Below, one piece after another: positions 31,071-31,658 of a DNA stretch of 31,658 nt. This DNA is from Clostridiales bacterium (GTDB lineage: Bacteria > Bacillota_A > Clostridia > Saccharofermentanales > Saccharofermentanaceae). The DNA lies in assembly GCA_017537905.1 (NCBI GenBank), contig JAFYJX010000084.1, positions 1-31,658 of the forward strand. The letters run 5' to 3'. A program made the translations under genes and the position numbers. Each line of letters opens with the position of its first letter. Positions within the stretch are counted from its first letter, which is position 1. The notes under the pieces were generated by a model that searched no databases, was not told the origin of the DNA, and saw nothing but the letters and a program-made list of their open reading frames with translations.

Positions 31071-31658
31071 TTATGCGTGCTTCTTTTTCCTGACAGCGAA
31101 AACTACGGTAACTAATGCTGCTGCAACAATTGCAGCGCTGATTCCGATGAGAAGATTCCTGTCTGCTGTCTTATACTTCGAAATGGTGATGTCGAGCGTC
31201 ACGATGTTGCTTGCCAGATCAGTCTTAAAATCGTCGTTACACTGTTCGGAAAAGACCAGTATCTTGTAGTTTCCGGGCATCAGATCAGCCGGAATATTAA
31301 GTGCGGTTTTGCCTGAATCTGCTGCGTCATCAGAGGTGTTGCAGGCGATGTTTCCGTAGTAAAGAATGCTGCCTTCAGTGTCTTCGATAATCGCCGAGAT
31401 ATATTCATTCTCGCCCGCAGAAGCGCCCTTGTATCTGAGCTTTACCGCGCCGTCTTTAAGGATCGTAGAAGGTCCTGAAACGGATGCTTCGAAAACAGGT
31501 CTTGTATCGTCTTTTATAGTGAGCTTCCAATCGTTTCCGGTATAAGATCCGACTTCTTTCATTGCATCCGGCCCGGGCGCGCCTGAAGTCTTGCCGCCTT
31601 CTACAGGTGATGTGAAAAGCACTTTTGAAGTATCAATATTCATCGCAGGACGAACTGC
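31071..31658 (-). CDS. Surface protein C-terminal part, membrane anchored; 5' end outside window
   Basis: The frame is open to the window edge, so only the last 195 residues are visible. They read AVRPAMNID at the edge, which looks like the end of a DUF6273/sulfatase-like surface domain, then two beta-sandwich regions (WKLTIKDDTRPVFEASV and the region around ILVFSEQCNDDFKTDLASNIVTLDI). One TM segment (RNLLIGISAAIVAAALVTVVFAV) is followed by RKKKHA. There is no LPxTG motif. Probably exported; function unknown. Confidence 0.75.
   Translation of the reverse strand, partial: AVRPAMNIDTSKVLFTSPVEGGKTSGAPGPDAMKEVGSYTGNDWKLTIKDDTRPVFEASVSGPSTILKDGAVKLRYKGASAGENEYISAIIEDTEGSILYYGNIACNTSDDAADSGKTALNIPADLMPGNYKILVFSEQCNDDFKTDLASNIVTLDITISKYKTADRNLLIGISAAIVAAALVTVVFAVRKKKHA

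Noticed and set aside
1..31658. CRISPR array, insertion sequence, integrase or tRNA gene
   Set aside because: No regularly spaced direct repeats beyond those listed, no transposase or recombinase motifs, and no cloverleaf noticed on either strand.

Overview
The window looks like chromosomal DNA from an anaerobic Gram-positive member of the Clostridia (Bacillota). This is inferred from strong AGGAGG-type ribosome binding sites, TGnTATAAT extended -10 promoters, a UPF0291/DUF896 gene, a Hol-Tox type I toxin, an OmpR-type two-component system next to an FtsX-type ABC transporter, and surface proteins ending in a membrane anchor plus lysines. I cannot name a genus. There are no rRNA or tRNA genes, CRISPR array, transposase, integrase or phage genes.

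Layout. (a) 1-5050, plus strand: the 3' end of a PEP-dependent phosphotransferase with rifampicin-phosphotransferase-like domain order, a nested inverted-repeat element, then a membrane-anchored TIR/beta-propeller protein. (b) 5080-7702, minus strand: a MarR regulator with palindromic operators over its own promoter, a flavodoxin-like protein and a DHH phosphoesterase. (c) 7770-9650, plus strand: a structured leader RNA before a SAM methyltransferase, then an unknown two-TM protein. (d) 9672-11116, minus strand: a protein with two cyclic-nucleotide-binding domains and a zinc-ribbon protein. (e) 11386-11750: a type I toxin-antitoxin locus with an antisense promoter. (f) 11781-19370, minus strand: MBL hydrolase, Nudix, an LRR-like protein, a lipoprotein, UPF0291, a small unknown, two zinc-ribbon proteins, a MATE exporter, a HAD hydrolase and a wrecked S66 carboxypeptidase. 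(g) 19387-24908, minus strand: an LRR/transglutaminase surface protein under a strong promoter with two operator-like dyads, the second copy of the nested repeat, a membrane zinc-ribbon protein, a histidine kinase and a response regulator. (h) 25070-28159, plus strand: ABC ATPase and permease, divergent from the kinase/regulator pair. (i) 28220-31658: a fused double zinc-ribbon protein, a lipoprotein, another zinc-ribbon protein and the C-terminal part of a surface protein.

The most unusual protein-level signal is a zinc-ribbon/TPR-like family that occurs as two adjacent, translationally coupled genes (16089-16931 and 15419-16084) and as one fused gene in the same domain order (28220-29722). 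All four zinc ribbons have CX2C-X14-CX2C spacing, and at all three N-termini the cysteines are residues 9, 12, 27 and 30. Each ribbon is followed by a TPR-like segment with the motif DA(L/I)xGxxxxAGK.

The most unusual nucleic-acid signals are a roughly 93-bp nested inverted repeat present twice (near 1704 and 21325) with nearly identical internal spacing and paired base changes, the type I toxin locus whose antisense RNA closely matches the toxin mRNA's own 5' leader, and the methyltransferase leader in which a predicted long-range stem covers the ribosome binding site.
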